A stretch of 64,000 nt of DNA from RGIG3701 sp031553595 (GTDB lineage: Bacteria > Planctomycetota > Planctomycetia > Pirellulales > Thermoguttaceae): positions 310,001 through 374,000 of the forward strand of contig JAVBLI010000016.1 in NCBI GenBank assembly GCA_031553595.1. The letters are read 5' to 3'. The translations under genes were made by a program, and so were the position numbers. The notes beneath the pieces are model-generated. The model was not told the DNA's origin and ran no database searches. It worked only from the letters and a program-made list of their open reading frames with translations. Below are positions 22,701-26,843 of this stretch, one piece after another (within the stretch, counting starts at the first letter, position 1; every line of letters starts with the position of its first letter).

Positions 22701-24030
22701 CAACCAGGGATACATCGCGATGCCGGGCCTGGCCATCAACATCGTGGGTGTCAATGCCATCACGGTCGACGGCAACGGCGGGGCGGATCGCGTGGACATT
22801 TACGGCTCGTACCGTAACGACGTCTACACCGACACCATCGTCGGCGGCTTCCGCGAAGTGAAGATGACCGAGCAGTACCGCGAAGGCCGGGATGCTGCGT
22901 ACAGCACGTATGTGAGGAATCTGGATATGTCGATGGCGATCGTCTCGGTGTATGCCGGGCAGGGTGGTTACGACACGGCCACGGTGAACTCGATCCTCGC
23001 GGGCGACGTCGTTCGGGTGGAAGGGGAAAACATGACCGTGACCAACGCCTCGAAATTGACCGTGACGCGTCTGTATGGCTTTGAGAACATCATCGCCAAC
23101 GACACTACCGGCAAGGCGTCGCTGGCCCTCTACGGCACCGGTGCCAACGACACGGTCGTGGTCGACGAAGGAAAGATTACCCTCAACTCCCTGCTTCTCA
23201 GCCAGGAGCTCAACGGTTTCACCAACGCCGCCATTCATGGCAGCAATTCGAATGCCGTGCTGCACGACACGCAGGGCGACGACATGATCGTGGTGTCGCC
23301 GAATTCCGCGACGATGACGGACAGCCAGGGGACGTATAACGTCACGATGGCGGGCTTCGCGAAGATCAGCGCCCTGAAGACGTACGGCGGCACCGACTCG
23401 GTGACGGTTTACGGCTCCGAAGGCGACGATACGCTGGTGCTCAGCCGGCAGCAGGCCACGATGTACGGTCAGGCCTACTCGACCTCTGTCAGCGGGTTCC
23501 AGATCATCAACGCCTATGCTGGCGAAGGTGGGAACAACGTGGCCAAGTTGTACGACGCGGAAGGCGAAAACCGGGTGGTGGCACGCGGTCTGTCGACCGA
23601 AATGTATGGCCTGGATTATTATAACAGCGTCTGCGGATTTGCGAACACCTATGTTTACGCGATCCACGGCACGAATAATAAAGCCACGCTGTACGACACT
23701 ATCGCCGACGATACGGTAGTTTCGTATGCCGAGTACACGAATATGTACAGCGAAGATTATTATAACCAGATCTTCGGGTTCAAGACGGTGGATATCGTCG
23801 CGACCGCGGGCGGCACCAACACGGCCAAGATTTACGACTCGGCCATGGGCGACCTCCTCCAGGCCGGCTCCAACTGGGCCAGCTTGACCAGCGGCGACGC
23901 GACGACGAAGCGTACGATTTCCGATTTCGACTTTGTCGAAGCGGTTGCCAAGAGCACCGGTAGTGTCACCCAGGCCGACGCCTCGGCGATTGACTTCCTG
24001 CTGGCCACCGGCAAATGGAAGACGAAATAA
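1702..24030 (+). CDS. Giant multidomain surface/secreted protein with subtilase and metzincin motifs (7442 aa)
   Basis: Start chosen at ATG 1702, eight bases after AAGGAG. Residues 36-48 (LRMEQFEDRVMLS) match the LEPR-XLL-type N-terminal motif of planctomycete giant proteins. Domains in order: subtilase S8 with Asp208, His246 and Ser440 (GTSAATP); P-domain ~525-648; SbsA-like Ig; a zinc-protease motif HEIMHNLGFGH at 1113-1123 with a possible Met-turn at 1133; PPC ~1165-1275; parallel beta-helix ~1400-2070 and ~4720-4900; a PPC split by three helical repeats ~2126-2488; another PPC ~2550; propeller-like segments ~2730-3670; one dockerin-like calcium loop at ~4123-4140; GEVED domains from 5131, 5310, 5501 and 6744; nidogen-like ~5720-5870; SdrD-B-like segments; a Calx-beta split by a TolB-like propeller ~6173-6743; ~60-residue repeats to the C-terminus. 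Probably envelope or extracellular; substrate unknown. No internal stop or frameshift is seen over 22.3 kb. Confidence 0.92.
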   Translation: MGIWSNLCRLSASVFSRDSRRRAAKGKPETSEHRGLRMEQFEDRVMLSVSPSSTEFLEALRAYTLESAISSVSNLSRYTDKELASVDGWIIGLKSDSDSTALAHMIGADNLGRTGFMRDAFVWEFSTDTSWRDATARLNAMPEVEFFYPLLALDIQTFAAPDDPLFADQWHLQNNGNLAGFPDATSDINVVDAWDYATGAGVTITIIDGGVEFRHEDLSGRYLQVYSWDYIGGDNDPSPGNVDDNHGTAVAGLALASAGNGLGGVGVAYNAEYAAIRLIGGYSNEVSSANALGNNIDVIDIFSNSWGPGLQSYGIPSGPGPLIQLAIEAGIYDGRDGLGCIYVFAAGNELQEGGDANYNGYANSIYTIAVAATDQYGAQTWYSSRGACIFISAPASGEDTNGEQLGVTTTDRTGAVGYNAGGSYNDYMDGNYTKQFNGTSAATPIVSGVIALMLEANPSLTYRDVQYILQETAVKTDPTDAEWVTNGAGNWVNPKYGFGLIDAAAAVQAARTWSTVAPTAALYSGTVMINQTIPDNNAGGIVSAIEMGREIGFIEQVEVKVNIPHMNTGDLEIILVSPAGTESYLAEVHNTDIAWYMGLSDGYNEWTFSTVRCWGESSGGQWQLIVRDRLTGDTGIFVDWSLTIHGTEGVAGGPSLMAVFPSTNNRIDNGDILTIGPTELTLRFTFGQRIDPATLGAITVWRAGNDGEFVNDEYQVPIGYIGVCDNQNEVVIRFAETLVNDQYQIRIHGKQVGEEVVLANIYGTPFGANEFNDDGKDDVFEFELDLGPVVTTVIPMPTVEVGGQVIQYRDQVDVYFNNDQLDKVSAENTAYYQLIFTKDTADTNDDVVIYPISAIYTWDDKARVGKVVLKFDKDLSQYGEGSFRLRLGEEYREYETAAPVTEVGDTADSFADATNWTTFGNRTAGGQGQSLVINGTISPFRGNIAGVNYPYTDYNSVWPGGNDEPGHRLHPTGDAAIDAEQHIMGWDFPQSPLTPADLTPGITLIYYHFPVYKNGFYNFITPLQKEASRQILAMLSQYMGIQFVEVGVMPDGSSPNIAALDIWVADLAVLGGESGPGGVAGLGGGMTAVLDLADFGDSADGQLGTGFTSVMMHEIMHNLGFGHTYDLDAGTIMGDGAGVNSYGDGYYNSGTDVNAAYPGNNDITHGQYLYRLDGMDIDLHKFTLNTAGKFSAEIVAERLVSNLNAVLILFDAKGNVIARNDDYFSNDPFMELDLEAGTYYIGVSSVGNDSYDPTIANSGMYGRTEGAYQLRLNYMPVNNGNGIKDIKNSNGTGGNLLDGDQDGIAGGVYNTWFDVRKMSNTVYVDKDGRTVVGMAAGAQVGTQTATTTLDSALKKASFLVTAENSGSALRILGNNFANDSAGAYDGSVRTAQDGTLTDNKAYEIGWKNTTDKLSDGNTFIVPQGVNVTIDAGVVFKLRQANIEVGSRDLGTDLSHASLQVLGTPYHPVYFTSYNDEATGVDSDKLTKQTPELGDWGGIVFRNKVDYEYNADRTKADRVILENEGIFLNTVAFADIRFGGGRVDEGGESLTSFRSGTAYEALYMQEARPTLVYNLMVNNARAAMSADPNSFKESTFHDSSNMSLPTNNSYYTADYNRVGPHIRGNIFTTSVTDAAGVVTTHTNTLNGIQIRITTAAGKAAEKLSVTARFDDYDIVHILTENLTIAGNTTGALVEFYETGNPQQAPVQVVTARPDGGLHIDAGVILKVAGAMIDVQTGAHIIAEASATKPIIITSVYDDRYGAGGVFDLNNNKQAVVQNPGDWGGIYLQPDASGYFDHVRFMYAGGTAATGGEYHNFNTIEARQAFLRVTNSVFEGNDANAGFSNRLGYGIAGNAVINIMNAQPIIVNNQFLDNNGAVISINANSMWASLNQDPGRATGSLAATQTIKLDDEVNDQSQTYKPIYSQYADNSGPLVRENRMKNNDINGMIIRGETLTTECTWDDTDITHVVFNEITIPNFHTYGGLRLKSSSEGSLVVKFSGANAGISATGSPADIDDRIGGRLQVIGMPNYPVIMTSLSDDTVGAGRDLNGRIYYNTNNSKSTSTGTSGDWRGILFDSYSNDRNVETVIEIESASTTVALNDKTSTAQYIGALAGNINSGDENLRLGFEIHGSIQTGRRSDVDVYAFRATPGQEIWIDIDETDYNLDTKIELIDSQGNIIATSVYSVNENERLSGYSKAESTEAVNAGVVNRMNANAVILRAMWTEAYGTAMPAGTTYATLTAPQVLAIQKTAEWKKQADLVKKAFRNPNLLPALEISIAKQLETNTTLLGTMWNQAFGTTMPGGTTYAGLSQAQRLAIQNTAAWGAQLEAMEKIFRYANFTAANTPAAVENGVIDLLAMRPDVFKAMCTAAGVPVAASYSALSAADKLKVRETKLWEGLTEEALKYILAEDNAASMETDDWTLECRDYYAINLKDAGMRVVLPGALGGSQYLYYLRVTSNVPDYIEPTTNLNAGQTGGRYQIQVRLQEKQEIAGSMISYADIRYAVNGITVKGMPVNSPLTNEVADIDLANGIRNDTIGTAQKIGNVLETNRSTITVTGSISDVADVDWYQFDVNIPGLQMIPGVTDAAVTRYPIEFDIDYADGMGRPDVDIWVFDAATGQLVLSGSGSNLVDDMAATTGVASLKNGSYGTNDATIGPIYLPVGSYYIAVALAGRVPAIVNNSLIRAEPVESLIRIVEDHLGDPALPTTDSPAAKQNSLNVRPEAYSLSDVVMYICQGNDLISVNPFTGQSMVDWTSTANTLGQLYYGDIYMRNDGRMFTMPNLDAGGGIKTEPQFIELSLADARIHLQDHNAGLDARLPANAPTGTVDAPGHVVTIEALVSGQGVVYGTSRLNRGFYAVGYTPASLAGTPTRNLLWAFDDNGNAVAYPVEDVNQDRVPTNPMPLAQLYTSPIFMFENATDTQFIRNTDNSFLNPGDIHDGSIVTVRYSDMDNNQFAVNFEFDSGYDLALDPWGVVGPNAVRDGDTFTITMDNQTYVFEFDSDSTLVIPYTVLDPITNTYMGIADWLQTYYFGDGNDHFMFSIFNEDLNRVALYEFIDGSSAVERDTQLLNANAVPVDVGNIFRITTLPPEQQQSAQQLIAAALVTAINGSNLGQTASMGYWDVNENNQQDINAYGFSTEPQLIMISGRTTSTLPLYSADNIATNYVGDGTDIPGIAKLGDAGVAPGNTRIYFDPMHATGNYLQAMQVLGEAIVNAINNHPALVGRILASYAHRDGEQFDGAGNASIYNRTVGDRITISGVTPVTVNVLSRAATTQIISSGINNDFYISGMDPNLPGADAAEHSAGFFNGVTISFVMQTGIGAVGIDYTETRDPVTDRLLPGNLVITYDPALHTAATIVAALNAFTVTSTLDGVTTFNPFQAGLLNRDTNDTSGNMNNGSGLLSPQQPHIMANGSRGTRGLTPNVDFNGDIAVDGVATGNYRVRFGAAYTFTEMAAAFGAAINNWLASDPNAFFRANLDGNGVALIPTAAYDRINFLGFTIQTRHPDQIVTVGAGTGGDITGLAWLHGGESADELYAVDNQGGLYHITGLRAEAGAQTVGNYNFYPYGDPPDGVYRQIQLKDNRPIETEFIKRLVGADGQAIAFTSLSNGPQHVENGAYRNFLFGIAEDGYMYCFDTQGNFQNVFYNGKYAIYVGAGVTGLSFSPIDFNLWSTTTNRGTDEGHGVNPTYTNTRNDQVAGGLSMYYGMDTSAGPTVNGYGDVYVNYSGTNPDVFMTYETPGGNSGSLVTDEFSLQGYSAGDQPFMTFNYFLETEGAIFADTFRVYIMSTDPAVYNYGSPEDKIGYEAILTNPQKLTYTNQIASPGWTLLASNNDAGVQLVDNGGGWYQCTINLAAYAGLNNIKLRFVFSTSGIVGVGDTATVGDWLYTLPGYRMSSGDTFTIGTNDNVIAPTDFQDFEFLMGHKVLLPGAAGTQLKTNDYISIVDKNGTRANFIFAKDGATQTVSGTLPGTSYVIPIRSTMSSVVVADLIRQSIAASLLTGIDASDVTVEDTIIDEQNIFISGAANVMVSSGTVIGNSIPSVDGEAQKDQTNTLAMETTERIQFTPFQLTNATLWTAGHGYSFTVADRYGNSVTYYLMTRAGVVPPGMTGIRIDQVTNTRNGIAGDIDGDRDFDSQDLVSILAMYIADSVNGGALVGLTAYATGDCLMIKGSNYVVANIGGPVVNHTWKSGGDTLLNPEAFPIRSSGLVGGVSRPLTFASSAEEFARAIALAMENCYNSYRLNLGAPGATNVLRTNDTFIMNVEDGVALNDEIRYIIQRGNEAVDAPGLLDGAQDPTWIPYVKIVTVAENATTWEVAIALRDALNADYPAAGYLFEVVLKDGVVSLVYTPGQLSSNVDFVTIINGVMTTETLNRLNIYTSSKYKAGEGTKVNIIGSVGDDSRVLMSGGPLPFTNKLMNDAHVYPTDGSEYRRNWSYYSTYAPYYFDPQGQDPTRLTAMMQGQGNRYEGAYVDDIIIGFRERGVMYTGSPSGTTTVDQEDPDTGEVTQMASFIEALYQFVGQVPADAVKSGEYQLQIRRASDFGYISSTEPLKVDLMRAFDTNERFAQELSLQATQGSQIAHLDIFTISDGTQEVQFQFVLWSESDNVVGANGYTAAGAIPIFYYGTESQAEIAQKIVSAVNKAYSIYVSGHLQKFNVRAYIQGDGGTAVVNLVGAAQIKIFGASLFEMIKHNDDTNASYQLNAMGIFLGTEFTSMGDQNTSYGQGLIYLNSNMIAYSKENGIQIITGERDMMENYPHPGTVANLTTRNSGNLVSGVAVINNIIAFSGNAGIYMNGDDGSGSYLGARLFSHVANNTIWGTGAVGGSTGIHVGANMAPTLLNNVIANNTIGINVEGGSWNYTVIGHNAFSRNLMHGYVGESYILVGAMEPLFVSPNTLNFYPVRGSKIIDAARDSLEDRVAFANLRATLGIEASPIIAPILDIYGQTRTDDPGTSIYVGGGMTSFKDIGAVDRVDFEGPWAELKTPNDNGSADMDPLLGDVALKVFKEDSFKIQLYDNGVGINDAMVTAASVQIYQWPSNTDFNPDDAVLLRSGVDYIFDYDRVTDLISLYPVTGTWRPGVRYQIVLSNSQATDPQSFICDLAGNELQANRPNGNAQLDALFSGTTQFWVYISGMDWGDAPDPTYPSLASNNGACHIIVPGFHLGPNISSESDARQNKDATGDTYDDGVFLPYDTQMKMGSTVKITVNVTADDRFVKADGTVGYVNAWIDFAGDGGWDNGLDYALIDYPVKAGDNIIEIWVPDGVLADGVDFVDTFARFRLTTYKLEGSGVDFRGEATDGEVEDYAVRVVRQYHDYGDAPRRYDIDPGTGLLNPARHIIDYDANGRFIGPYLGEYNRNLPDTEREPQWSINADGDNKKDAADENGVVFGTLVASQDIHMTFNVQRNLAGYPAGTTVYISVWMDYLGDGTWVPVLLDYVPTQDGQNRPTAADYAKSGLDGTVPLNALEGATYARVRITTEAGIGPIGEAKDGEVEDYLIYIVGEPMDWGDAPNSYGTMGPDGAHHRIWLGEGGYYLGIDNGDPLYVGVDHEIDGQPSVNADGDDLNGAYNDESGVSFTRLVPGRMATVTVEVTGNTGYLYGWIDYNRNGVFDASDAVIYDKDAKDPTKTAGNVWGFDITTHDDYDPSSYTQVLKFNVYIPIDAYAGDTYARFRLSSSEAELGPTGYGGFGEVEDYKVSLELGNGKISGYVFNDLNANGLWDQQIATTPPLFSIPAPSNPYTLGKGNDISTRTSLGFEFEYFGNSYREIYISTDGYVCFGSAVGPLTIGQDPKVPTIAVFWSDNNTQYRGTVSYERGVATNGNRFFMVTWSNVPANGTAAAETKLNTYVLYIENTTGGDIVAMQYTQLNWASAPAAGETGWTGYGGQPAIAGFYSGTGTFISVGSVSSQADADRLLAKTTYSMKGCHAYRFDPSTGLPGGREPGLAMYDIYEEGKYINKNIRVFIDDNDNGKWDVGEQWTYAMFDDPSTTVNELGYFEFTGLFAGEYDICMEVFDGNMWVQTTPNRTAPISTTDTMTLKVLDMVDDHSTFTLTIGTAGGTQRKVTFEFVDTSQSQTPNYLSNTAIYYNSTDDTANTLATAIVTAINSALGANTARAEVGNIRLSAGVYDLNIASLEGKIAIQSSHSLPADELRSGYYHVVLSGDEQRSGLNFGAFRKGEVYILSTEITEGNSGEKIIRVGVELTGSYGAEYGFWYQTGPYITSDVVVGYYCDENGNLDDTRPIYAGQAVAGANNGKPVGYYIPGVQVVLADGSLFTTTGDLTNQNNWIMADYRAASGYYKFIGTPQGTPAGEWNTTQITNSTHYNNYEARISGNRIVYVKTDQVDGVKQPSEVFVYDHTVGSDIWSSGNQVNNNYADISGDWIVWSKEMPYKVNGLTVMYYQLFAYNLETNVMVQLTDNTYNNINARISDGNVIWEQQRTQANGVKQTFLMTTNINGDPIANTRQIYQSTDIATVNVDSIRINTSDAGVLHAVWTVTSKIDNTTKVWYYDGVIAAQVTPGGNADETRPELDNGIIVFQSKNMTTKEENIYYFIIGQSPSSQLLRSTGSYGNINPQISNGIVVWEAYDRVSLTKDIFYCDLNTGLRVTNITNSPEQDTTPVIFGNRIAWRGEAISLTSSSGFAWDIFFYEIGTGTISRNITQDDRSDSTPMISEDMIVWRAHEEKTGAYQIFVATQVVGRLTEYIEIVIYGDTTIEEDEMFALILQQIEGGNVIIRDGRAVITILNDDGEMDFGEADSNKYPTKIADNGARHNAKSGYILGKLIDSEEDGFPLIRNGQPVTSDNALGLKDNDGVVLPASFVPGSMATIKVTVTLPDGVDEAKLDAWIDFNHNGSWDDGGDQILNSYTIRRNPSDPTNNVVTVDISILVPRTTYEGETWSRFRLSANGGLAPTGYCSTGEVEDYKVTIARKPASTSRTLIINGSEAANDAFVFRVINDYKQFEVTTSTGTRVYNVADYDLVTFDGMSTGGDSFHFVGGSQSESMYLWPNQGYIAMPGLAINIVGVNAITVDGNGGADRVDIYGSYRNDVYTDTIVGGFREVKMTEQYREGRDAAYSTYVRNLDMSMAIVSVYAGQGGYDTATVNSILAGDVVRVEGENMTVTNASKLTVTRLYGFENIIANDTTGKASLALYGTGANDTVVVDEGKITLNSLLLSQELNGFTNAAIHGSNSNAVLHDTQGDDMIVVSPNSATMTDSQGTYNVTMAGFAKISALKTYGGTDSVTVYGSEGDDTLVLSRQQATMYGQAYSTSVSGFQIINAYAGEGGNNVAKLYDAEGENRVVARGLSTEMYGLDYYNSVCGFANTYVYAIHGTNNKATLYDTIADDTVVSYAEYTNMYSEDYYNQIFGFKTVDIVATAGGTNTAKIYDSAMGDLLQAGSNWASLTSGDATTKRTISDFDFVEAVAKSTGSVTQADASAIDFLLATGKWKTK
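8344..8940 (+). repeat. Three in-frame ~70-residue helical repeats inside the giant gene
   Basis: Repeats begin at residues 2215, 2285 and 2360. The first two share MW-x2-A-(Y/F)-GT-x-MP-x-GTTY-x2-L followed by LAIQ-(K/N)-TA-x-W; the third is diverged (CTAAGVPVAASYSALSAADK). They are Ala/Leu/Lys-rich and look alpha-helical, unlike the beta-rich flanks, which together resemble one PPC domain. Confidence 0.75.
23110..23930 (+). repeat. C-terminal ~60-residue repeats of the giant protein
   Basis: At least five consecutive copies of a pattern around (K/V)LYD-x2-GDD-x-V then M-x4-Y-x3-V-x-GF then an Ala/Tyr/Gly-rich strand can be read in the last ~300 codons, for example GDDMIVVS, GDDTLVLS, ADDTVVSY. 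The last copies are less regular. A beta-solenoid-like stalk or cell-wall contact region is an inference. Confidence 0.7.
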
Positions 24031-24099
24031 ATCGACATATGCCCCGGTGGGAATGTTCTGAATACAGACGTTTTCATCCGGCATGGTAAACTTTTTTCG

Positions 24100-24142
24100 A
24101 AAAGATACGGGCGCAAAACGTTCGTATCTTTTTTTATTTTTT
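24100..24142 (+). terminator. Rho-independent terminator of the giant gene
   Basis: Stem AAAGATACG (24101-24109) against CGTATCTTT (24123-24131), followed by a long T-rich run. It lies 70 bases after the stop codon. Confidence 0.8.
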
Positions 24143-24371
24143 GTGGGAAAATTTGTCTTAAAAAACGAAATGCCGCCATGAAACGCCTGCGGGGTGGAAA
24201 ATATTCTGCAAAAACCGGCAGAAACGTTACAATTTGCTTAACACACTCAATGCAAATAACCGAAAATATGATAAGAAGTGTAATTTTCGCATTTTTCGGT
24301 ATGAAATCCATTTTCCAGATATAATGTACAGCGAAAAGTGGATGCAGAAGTCAGATAAGGCGGTTCGTCCA

Positions 24372-26780
24372 ATGAAAACAAAAAGAAATATTCTCCCGTG
24401 GATAATGATTTTTGTGGTATTTTGCAGCGTGACGTGTTCATTTTCGCTCGTGGAAGCTGCGAAAGCCGGGTCCAATCCGGATGGAAGGTCGGGAGGGTTG
24501 CTGGGAGAAATTTTCTCGCGGGATAAGGGGCCGAAGTCGGCGGATCAGGCCTCGGCCAGCCAGTCGAAAAAGACGAATACGCGAAGTTCTTCCGGGGAGT
24601 CGAAAGGCGTTTTCCCGCCGTGGAAAAAACGAACGGAATCCGAAAAGGCGGCTCAGGAGGAAGGCGAGGTGATTCTGGAGGAGGAGTTCTTGGAAGAGGA
24701 GCTTCCGATGGAGTACACGGAAAATTTCGACCAGGCCCCGCCAATTACCCCATCTTACGGTGCGGTGGAAGTGAATATTCGGCCGACAACAGTTCCGGCT
24801 GTGGAAACTTCCGCTGCGCGTAACACGACGACCTCCATGAAGCTGGACGCGGCGGAGCCGAAAGCCGTTGCCCCGCTGCCGGGAGAGTCGCCAGACCGCA
24901 CGATAAACGGCGTCCCGGTGAAAGAAACGCCGCAACTGACGCTCACCACGCAGGAAGTGGGCGCGCGTTCACTGGGCGATCCGGCGCAACGTTTATCATC
25001 GCCGACATGGGACGTTCTGGACCGGGATTTCCTCCGCGCGGAGCACACCCGGCTGGAAACAGTCGAAAAAACCGTCGATTTTGGCGAAAATCCGCTGCCG
25101 CCGCTGCCGGATGAGGTGATGCAGCGTTCGCACATCGGGACGGAAGTCATGCTGAAATCTCAAGGAATGAAACCGAGAACGGAAAACGATTTTGAGACGC
25201 GGAGCTTTATGCCGGAAAGGCAGGAGTCGCCGCGAAGCGACTTATTTACCGCGGTGGACACCCCGGCGAGCGTCCAGGCGGTGGAGCGGCAAATCGGCGG
25301 CGGCGAGGTGAAGGATCTCTTCGGGGTGGAGCCGGAAACGCCTTTTCGCACGAATGTGAATGTCGTGGAGGGTGAGGAGACGGCGGTGCGCGCGATTTCT
25401 CCGGATAAGAATCGAATGATCCGTGAGCGCCCGATTATCGAAATTAACACCCAGGGGCCGCCCAAAATCGCGGTCGGCACGAAAGTCACGTACGAAATTG
25501 ACATTAAAAATAGCGGCGATTTTGTTGCCGAGGATATTTGTGTGAATATTAAAATCCCGCGTTGGGTGGATGTCGTTCACGCTTCCGGCACGGTGGGGAG
25601 TTTTGAGTTGAAGAAAATGACGGACCAGGAGCTTTCGCTGGGCGAGTGGAGTATCGGAGATGTTCGCGTCAATAAACACGAGAAACTCCTGATCACGGTC
25701 ATTCCGAAGGAAAAACGTGCGTTTGATTTGGACGTGACGTGGAAGAGTCAGCAGTCGTCGACGCTCCGGCGGGTGACCGTGGAGGAGCCGAAACTGGAGC
25801 TGGAGCTGATCGGCAAAGAGACCGCGATTCTCGGTCGGCCGGAATCCTTTATGCTCAAGATTTATAATGTGGGGAATTGCACGGCAGAGAGCACACGATT
25901 TTTCGTTCTTTCAGACGGCGACGAATCCGGCACGGCTATTGCGCAAAATGTGGGTGATATTCCGGCAGGCGAAGTGCGTGCGCATTCGGTACAGTTTTTG
26001 GCGAAACAGCCGGGAAGTACGAATTTCCGTGTGCGGGTGACCACAGAGTCCGGGACGGAAGTGATGGCCGAGAAATCCGTGAAGATTCAGTTTTCGGATC
26101 TGAAACTGAAAATCGCGCCCATTCCGCCGCAGTATGTGGGCGTGGAGTCCATTTACCGCCTGTATGTTTCGAACCTCGGGACGGCGGAGACGACCGACGC
26201 GCGGATGAAGCTGGAGTTTCCGAATAATTTGGAGCTGGTTTCGCAGGACAAGAAGCCGGGGATGCAGCGCGGGCGGGTGGAGTGGGATCTCGGCGGCATT
26301 TCCCCTGGGGAGACACGCGAATTTTCGGTGACTTTACGTCCGACGCTTCAGGGGGAAGTGACCATGAACCTGACGGCCGAGTCGAAATACACCACGCCGG
26401 CGAGCCTGGACATTCCGGTGCTGTGCCAGGCGATGGCGAACATGAAAATCGAGTTGGTGGTGCCGGAAAAGCCGCTACTGATGACGGAATCGGGCGAATA
26501 TCAGATTCACGTGACGAACACCGGCAGTGAGGCGATTTATGACGCCGTGGTACAGTTTTTCTTCTCGGAGGGGCTGGAACCGCGTCAGGCACCGGGGGCT
26601 GCGGCATGCGGAAACGGGGTGGTGCGTTTCGATTCACAGCCGTTACAGGCCGGGGCGAAACGGATCTTTACGGTCGAGGCCCGCGGGGTGTATGCCGGAA
26701 AGCATTCCGTTCGCGCCCAGGTGACCAGCGATTCCAAGGAACTGGAGCTGCTGGAACAGAAGTCGGCCTTTTACCGGTAA
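24372..26780 (+). CDS. Exported DUF11-repeat envelope protein (802 aa)
   Basis: The frame is open from 24234, but ATG 24372 starts a typical signal peptide (MKTKRNILPW, hydrophobic core, ending near VEAAKA), so I place the start there; the ribosome site is weak (AAGG at 24356-24359). After a low-complexity, charge-rich region (about residues 27-330) come about four tandem ~110-residue beta-sandwich repeats of the DUF11 (conserved repeat, OmcB-like) type, near residues 350-460, 470-565, 575-685 and 690-800. Each shows the pattern Y-x-(I/L)-x-(I/V)-x-N-x-G (EIDIKNSGD, MLKIYNVGN, RLYVSNLGT, QIHVTNTGS). DUF11 proteins are usually cell-envelope or surface structural proteins. It follows the giant gene on the same strand but behind a terminator, so it is probably transcribed separately. 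Function unknown. Confidence 0.85.
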   Translation: MKTKRNILPWIMIFVVFCSVTCSFSLVEAAKAGSNPDGRSGGLLGEIFSRDKGPKSADQASASQSKKTNTRSSSGESKGVFPPWKKRTESEKAAQEEGEVILEEEFLEEELPMEYTENFDQAPPITPSYGAVEVNIRPTTVPAVETSAARNTTTSMKLDAAEPKAVAPLPGESPDRTINGVPVKETPQLTLTTQEVGARSLGDPAQRLSSPTWDVLDRDFLRAEHTRLETVEKTVDFGENPLPPLPDEVMQRSHIGTEVMLKSQGMKPRTENDFETRSFMPERQESPRSDLFTAVDTPASVQAVERQIGGGEVKDLFGVEPETPFRTNVNVVEGEETAVRAISPDKNRMIRERPIIEINTQGPPKIAVGTKVTYEIDIKNSGDFVAEDICVNIKIPRWVDVVHASGTVGSFELKKMTDQELSLGEWSIGDVRVNKHEKLLITVIPKEKRAFDLDVTWKSQQSSTLRRVTVEEPKLELELIGKETAILGRPESFMLKIYNVGNCTAESTRFFVLSDGDESGTAIAQNVGDIPAGEVRAHSVQFLAKQPGSTNFRVRVTTESGTEVMAEKSVKIQFSDLKLKIAPIPPQYVGVESIYRLYVSNLGTAETTDARMKLEFPNNLELVSQDKKPGMQRGRVEWDLGGISPGETREFSVTLRPTLQGEVTMNLTAESKYTTPASLDIPVLCQAMANMKIELVVPEKPLLMTESGEYQIHVTNTGSEAIYDAVVQFFFSEGLEPRQAPGAAACGNGVVRFDSQPLQAGAKRIFTVEARGVYAGKHSVRAQVTSDSKELELLEQKSAFYR

Positions 26781-26794
26781 CCGATTCGGCAACG

Positions 26795-26842
26795 CAAAAA
26801 ACGAGAACGTCGCAGGGTGCTTCGACATCCTGCGACTTTTTG
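26795..26842. terminator. Bidirectional terminator between convergent genes
   Basis: Perfect 8-bp stem GTCGCAGG (26809-26816) against CCTGCGAC (26829-26836), with an A-run on the left and a T-run on the right. It serves the DUF11 gene and probably the AsmA-like gene, whose stop is at 26844. Confidence 0.8.
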
Positions 26843-26843
26843 T

